Assembly: GCA_024234975.1 (NCBI GenBank)
Contig: JACKNH010000007.1
Location: 1 to 64,000 of the forward strand
From: Gammaproteobacteria bacterium
Lineage (GTDB): Bacteria > Pseudomonadota > Gammaproteobacteria > Ga0077536
DNA: 64,000 nucleotides
Direction: 5' to 3'
The translations under genes were made by a program, and so were the position numbers. Below are positions 60,766 to 64,000 of the stretch, piece after piece. A model generated the notes under the pieces. It had not been told where the DNA came from. It did no database searches and saw nothing but the letters and a program-made list of their open reading frames with translations. Numbering within the stretch: the stretch's first letter is position 1; each line of letters starts with the position of its first letter.

Positions 60766-62538
60766 CTATAAGTCGTTCAGCAGTCCGCGGGCGACGCTTC
60801 GCACCACGCTGCCATATTCCTCGTCATCGGCAATCCCCTTGACAATGTCGATGAAGCGTACGGTATTACCGGCACGCAGGTAAATCTCCGCGCGAATCAG
60901 TACAAGCATACCTTTGGCGTCTCTTTGGATCGCCTGCAATCGTTGTTCGAGTCGTGCGGACAGACCAGGCCTGCCCAGCTCGACGCCGGTCGCCGCCACC
61001 AGCGCCTCATAATCGCTGCTGGAAGCCGCGTCGGCAGCCAGTTCCAGCACAGGGGTCATGACCCAGTATTCCTGCAGAAACTGGCTGAGGGTCCGCATTT
61101 CGTCCGTCAGCGACAAGGGGCTCTGGTCGGCTTCGGCGAGTGCGACCAGGGCTGCCTCGTGGTCGCCGACCCGCGATGCCTGCAGCGCATCCGCCAATCT
61201 GAATATGCCCGAGGTGGGATGGAACTGCCGGCCGACCGCCAATGCTTCCACCACCGCGGCGGAATCCCCGTTGGTGCACACCAACGCCCTTACCAGCAGG
61301 GCGAAAGGTTCAATCGGTTGCGGATTCTGCAACGCCGCCTGTGCCGAGTATTCGGCGATCTGTCTTGCCACGGGCTCCGGCAGAATCTCTTGAGGTGACA
61401 TCACCACGTGGGTGGCATTCTCGTTGAACAAGGTCACAGCCTTGTGTTGCAGAATCCATGTATCACTTGTTCCCGCCACAAGCGCGGCATCGATCTCGCG
61501 CGCGGCCCGCGCCATGTCGCCCCGTTCGTAGGCTAAGGTCGCCATCAGTTCATGACCTTCAGGACGTGCTGGCAGCAAGGCGAGCACGTTTTCCGCGTGC
61601 CGTTGCGCCAATTCCGGATTGCCGCCGCCGATCGCCAGTCGCGCCAGGGCGAACTCGACCTGCGCCGGTGCGGCCGGAGCAACCGTATAGTGGTAATCCC
61701 GCGCCGGGAGCGTGAGTTCCCATTGACTGTAGCGCCCCAGCTGCAAGTAGGCGTGGACATCGTTCTCCAGGTTGACGATTGAACTACCGTAGGCTTCAAG
61801 CACTGCGTCCTCGGCGGACATGGTCCGGGAGAGCCTGACCAGGTCCTCGAGTTGGTCGCGGTGCGAGCCCTTGTCGCCAAACAGAAAATAGTGAACGAGC
61901 AGCCAGGCTTGCGGATAGAAGCGGTTATTGTGATGCAACGCTTCGTCCTGCGACTGGTTGAGCAGTTGTGTCAGCGACTGCAGGCCGACCGCGTTCAACT
62001 GATTCAGGTATTTATCAATGGCGTGGCCCCAGGTGACCCGGGTGCCATCGACCTGATAGGTCGAAAGTACATCCGCATAGCCTTCACTGAACCATAACGG
62101 TGTTGGCTCGTTGCGGGTGCTGGTGAGCCAGTGAACCGCTTCATGGCGCAGAGTACGCAGGTTCTCCGGCGACGTTCGCTGGCCCGGCATCCCGATGACG
62201 CTCCAGTCGCCACGCAAGGCAAAGAATGCCGCGGTATCCTCGACCTGGCCCGATTCGGTACTCATGCGATAAGGCGCGAACTTGCGCGTGCTGTCGAACA
62301 ATACGACTGTCAGCGGCGGTGCGCTCTGTTCTGGCCGGTTGAACAATGCGTGCAAGGCATCTATGTACTGATCAAATTCCGTTGCCCAGCGCCTTGTCTG
62401 TTGCTCGTTCAATTGCGAAACGATGCCAAATCGTTCGCCACGCAATTGCAGCCATTGTGCATCCCCGGCCATAGATGACCATGAGGCCATCACCAGCCAC
62501 AAACACAGCAGGGTTTTCGCGGGAACACTCCGTGTCAT
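60766..62538 (-). CDS. Exported gluzincin-like metallopeptidase with TPR-like repeats
   Basis: A 590-residue protein from ATG 62538 (MTRSVPAKTLL), with a signal peptide ending near SSMAG. A zinc peptidase site HEAVH (132-136) and the downstream Glu152 in FSEGYAD form the HExxH...E pattern of peptidase-MA-like gluzincins. Helical TPR-like repeats occupy about 290-540 (LALARLAIGGGNPELAQRHAE, ARAAREIDAALVAGTSD). Such proteins are usually periplasmic or surface-exposed; target unknown. It is the first gene on the minus strand before SRPBCC, PQQ dehydrogenase and monooxygenase-esterase genes. Confidence 0.83.
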   Translation of the reverse strand: MTRSVPAKTLLCLWLVMASWSSMAGDAQWLQLRGERFGIVSQLNEQQTRRWATEFDQYIDALHALFNRPEQSAPPLTVVLFDSTRKFAPYRMSTESGQVEDTAAFFALRGDWSVIGMPGQRTSPENLRTLRHEAVHWLTSTRNEPTPLWFSEGYADVLSTYQVDGTRVTWGHAIDKYLNQLNAVGLQSLTQLLNQSQDEALHHNNRFYPQAWLLVHYFLFGDKGSHRDQLEDLVRLSRTMSAEDAVLEAYGSSIVNLENDVHAYLQLGRYSQWELTLPARDYHYTVAPAAPAQVEFALARLAIGGGNPELAQRHAENVLALLPARPEGHELMATLAYERGDMARAAREIDAALVAGTSDTWILQHKAVTLFNENATHVVMSPQEILPEPVARQIAEYSAQAALQNPQPIEPFALLVRALVCTNGDSAAVVEALAVGRQFHPTSGIFRLADALQASRVGDHEAALVALAEADQSPLSLTDEMRTLSQFLQEYWVMTPVLELAADAASSSDYEALVAATGVELGRPGLSARLEQRLQAIQRDAKGMLVLIRAEIYLRAGNTVRFIDIVKGIADDEEYGSVVRSVARGLLNDL

Positions 62539-62918
62539 TGTCGTTTCAGCCTCAACCGGGTTGCGGGAATTGTCGCATTGTCCAGCCCGGGAATTGATCC
62601 GGTCCAACTGGAAAAGCATGCCGCGGCGCGTTCCGGCCGCATGCATTCTGCGGCGCAACACTCCGCCGCCGTATGCGACATCACGTCGCCAGATTACCAG
62701 CGTTCAACTACCGCGGTGACTGTTTTAGACTACACGCGGCCGGAACTGCTGCGAACGATTCTTTCCGAGGGGATGGGGGTGCCAGGCGCCCAGGGCGGAC
62801 GACGGCGACGACCGGATCCATTCGGCCCCGTCGTGCGGGCAGGACCGAAGTGGCGGAATCCGGACCGCTTGTAGCAATCCGCTTCACCCGGGCTGCATTT
62901 TGAGAGGGGCAACCAACC
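62539..62918. other. 380-base divergent gap, no gene recognised
   Basis: The gap separates the metallopeptidase from the haem-propeller gene. Open frames on the plus strand have no ribosome site or recognisable product. AGAGGGG (62902-62908) lies ten bases before ATG 62919 and is the probable ribosome site of the next gene. No promoter was assigned. Confidence 0.45.
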
Positions 62919-64000
62919 ATGTACGTACATACACACATGCGGCGCGCGAGTATTGGCGCCGTCGCCGCGGTGCTGGCGGTAACATCCATCACCACGCTGG
63001 CCGCTACGAAGATCACAGGGTCTGTGGTCGACACCAACGGCAATTCTGTTGCACAGGCCCAGGTGGTGTTTGATCGCGATGAAGGCGCGCCAGGCGCCAG
63101 CGTCGTCACCGTCTTCACTAACGCGCAGGGCGAATTCTCGTTCCCCGGCGCGTATCCGGAAGCATTTGACGCCACAACAGCCATCACCGTCCGCGCACTG
63201 GGCTACCGTGCCGCGGATGCAGTCATGCGCAACACCGCCCATGGCGCAGACACCCATCTCGCACTGACGCTGATCGTTTCACGCACCGACAATCAGGCCG
63301 ATGTCGCACCGCCTTCGGCCTGGTTGCGACGCCTGTCTGATCGGCGCCAGCAATCGGACTTCATCATGAGTTGCATCGACTGCCACCAGGTGCCGGCGCC
63401 GGAAGTGCGCAACTACGCCGCATCAATCGCCGACCTGCATGCAGCAGACCCGGTCGCAGCACGGGCACAGAGTTGGAACGCCATCGTCAAATACATGAAC
63501 TACCTGTCGGCCTGGGAGTTCTCGCGTGGCGCGCGTGACACAGGCGAGAAGGTCGATGCTGACGCGGTCTACTCGGTGACCAACGGCGAACAGGTTGCCG
63601 CTACGTTGACCCGCATCTTCGACGACCGGTTGGATACCGTCAGCGGTTTTGACTGGGGTGCGCCGGTGATTGCCGACGAGAACACCGTCATCTGGGAATA
63701 CGAGGTGCCGCATCCCAATGCCGTGCGCGAGGCATTGATGCTGGGTGACCCCGCCAAACTGTGGATCGCCGACGTGTCGTCGAATCGCATGTTTGCGGTG
63801 GACGTCGCCACCGGCAAGCAGGAAGTCCATGAAGTCCCGGTGGATGTGTTGATGAGCCCGCACTCACTGCATCGCGGCCAGGATGGCTCCTTATGGGTGA
63901 CACCGCTGTTCAACAGCATCGTCGGTCATCTCGATATCAAGTCCGGCAAATGGCAGACCTGGCGTCTGCGCACGCCGGATGGCAAGGACCCCGGTATCCA
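62919..64000 (+). CDS. Exported protein with carboxypeptidase-regulatory-like, haem c and propeller domains (partial)
   Basis: The frame is open for 360 codons to the window end, so the C-terminus is missing. A signal peptide (MRRASIGAVAAVLAVTSI from the second Met, cleaved near TLAA) is followed by a carboxypeptidase-regulatory-like beta domain (about 30-120, ITGSVVDTNGNSVAQAQVVF). A haem c motif CIDCH lies at 152-156. From about 240 a beta-propeller of the virginiamycin B lyase/NHL type begins (LWIADVSSNRMFAVDVATGK, SPHSLHRGQDGSLWVTPLFN). The combination is seen in exported proteins of Acidobacteria and some Gammaproteobacteria; activity unknown. It probably works in the periplasm or on the surface. 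Confidence 0.8.
   Translation, partial: MYVHTHMRRASIGAVAAVLAVTSITTLAATKITGSVVDTNGNSVAQAQVVFDRDEGAPGASVVTVFTNAQGEFSFPGAYPEAFDATTAITVRALGYRAADAVMRNTAHGADTHLALTLIVSRTDNQADVAPPSAWLRRLSDRRQQSDFIMSCIDCHQVPAPEVRNYAASIADLHAADPVAARAQSWNAIVKYMNYLSAWEFSRGARDTGEKVDADAVYSVTNGEQVAATLTRIFDDRLDTVSGFDWGAPVIADENTVIWEYEVPHPNAVREALMLGDPAKLWIADVSSNRMFAVDVATGKQEVHEVPVDVLMSPHSLHRGQDGSLWVTPLFNSIVGHLDIKSGKWQTWRLRTPDGKDPGI

Noticed and set aside
62578..62903. Open frames in the gap before the haem-propeller gene
   Set aside because: Low-complexity Arg/Pro-rich products and no ribosome sites.

Overview
The window looks like chromosomal DNA of a free-living gammaproteobacterium. The evidence is the gene order thrS-infC-rpmI-rplT-pheS-pheT-ihfA-merR, the sigma-54 regulators, a PrsK/PrsR pair of the PEP-CTERM exopolysaccharide type, and a large set of exported oxidative enzymes. 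A lineage such as Steroidobacterales, Woeseiales or Nevskiales would fit, but that is inference. No rRNA, CRISPR array, insertion sequence, integrase or phage gene was seen.

Region 1 (0.1-12.2 kb, all minus strand) is regulation and envelope polysaccharide: an operon prsK-prsR-patatin, an EpsB-type sugar transferase with a good sigma-54 promoter, and an operon of a GlrR-like regulator, an HPt protein and a hybrid histidine kinase. An 18-bp dyad with the form of a GlrR site (TGTC-N10-GACA) lies upstream of the sugar transferase promoter. glmS follows directly, so GlcN6P synthesis, polysaccharide initiation and two sigma-54 activators sit together.

Region 2 (12.5-26.3 kb) is housekeeping: glmS, tRNA-Pro, galE, merR, ihfA, pheT, pheS, rplT, rpmI, infC (ATA start), thrS, tRNA-Val, uvrB and tRNA-Asn.

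Region 3 (26.5-64 kb), starting just after tRNA-Asn, is catabolic and accessory. In order it holds: a MarR regulator with a 26-bp perfect palindromic operator and a truncated SDR gene behind it; an NTF2-like protein; two divergent exported amidases; a DUF1592/DUF1552/ankyrin operon; a PrpD-like protein with a complete NMT1/SsuA-type ABC importer; two orphan exported proteins; a VOC protein; a tandem SMP-30 protein; a Tat protein, VAO/PCMH-type flavoprotein and cytochrome c operon; an MFS pump; a DUF6152 protein; a P450; an AraC regulator; a Rieske oxygenase; a Baeyer-Villiger monooxygenase fused to an HSL-type esterase; a PQQ dehydrogenase with a haem domain; an SRPBCC protein; a gluzincin-like metallopeptidase; and a haem-binding propeller protein cut by the window end.

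Taken together, the flavocytochrome, the quinoprotein alcohol dehydrogenase and the monooxygenase-esterase fusion could form a side-chain route: benzylic hydroxylation, alcohol to ketone, ketone to ester, ester to alcohol plus acid. This parallels the known 4-ethylphenol / 4-hydroxyacetophenone pathway. It is the most interesting hypothesis in the window, but it is inference.
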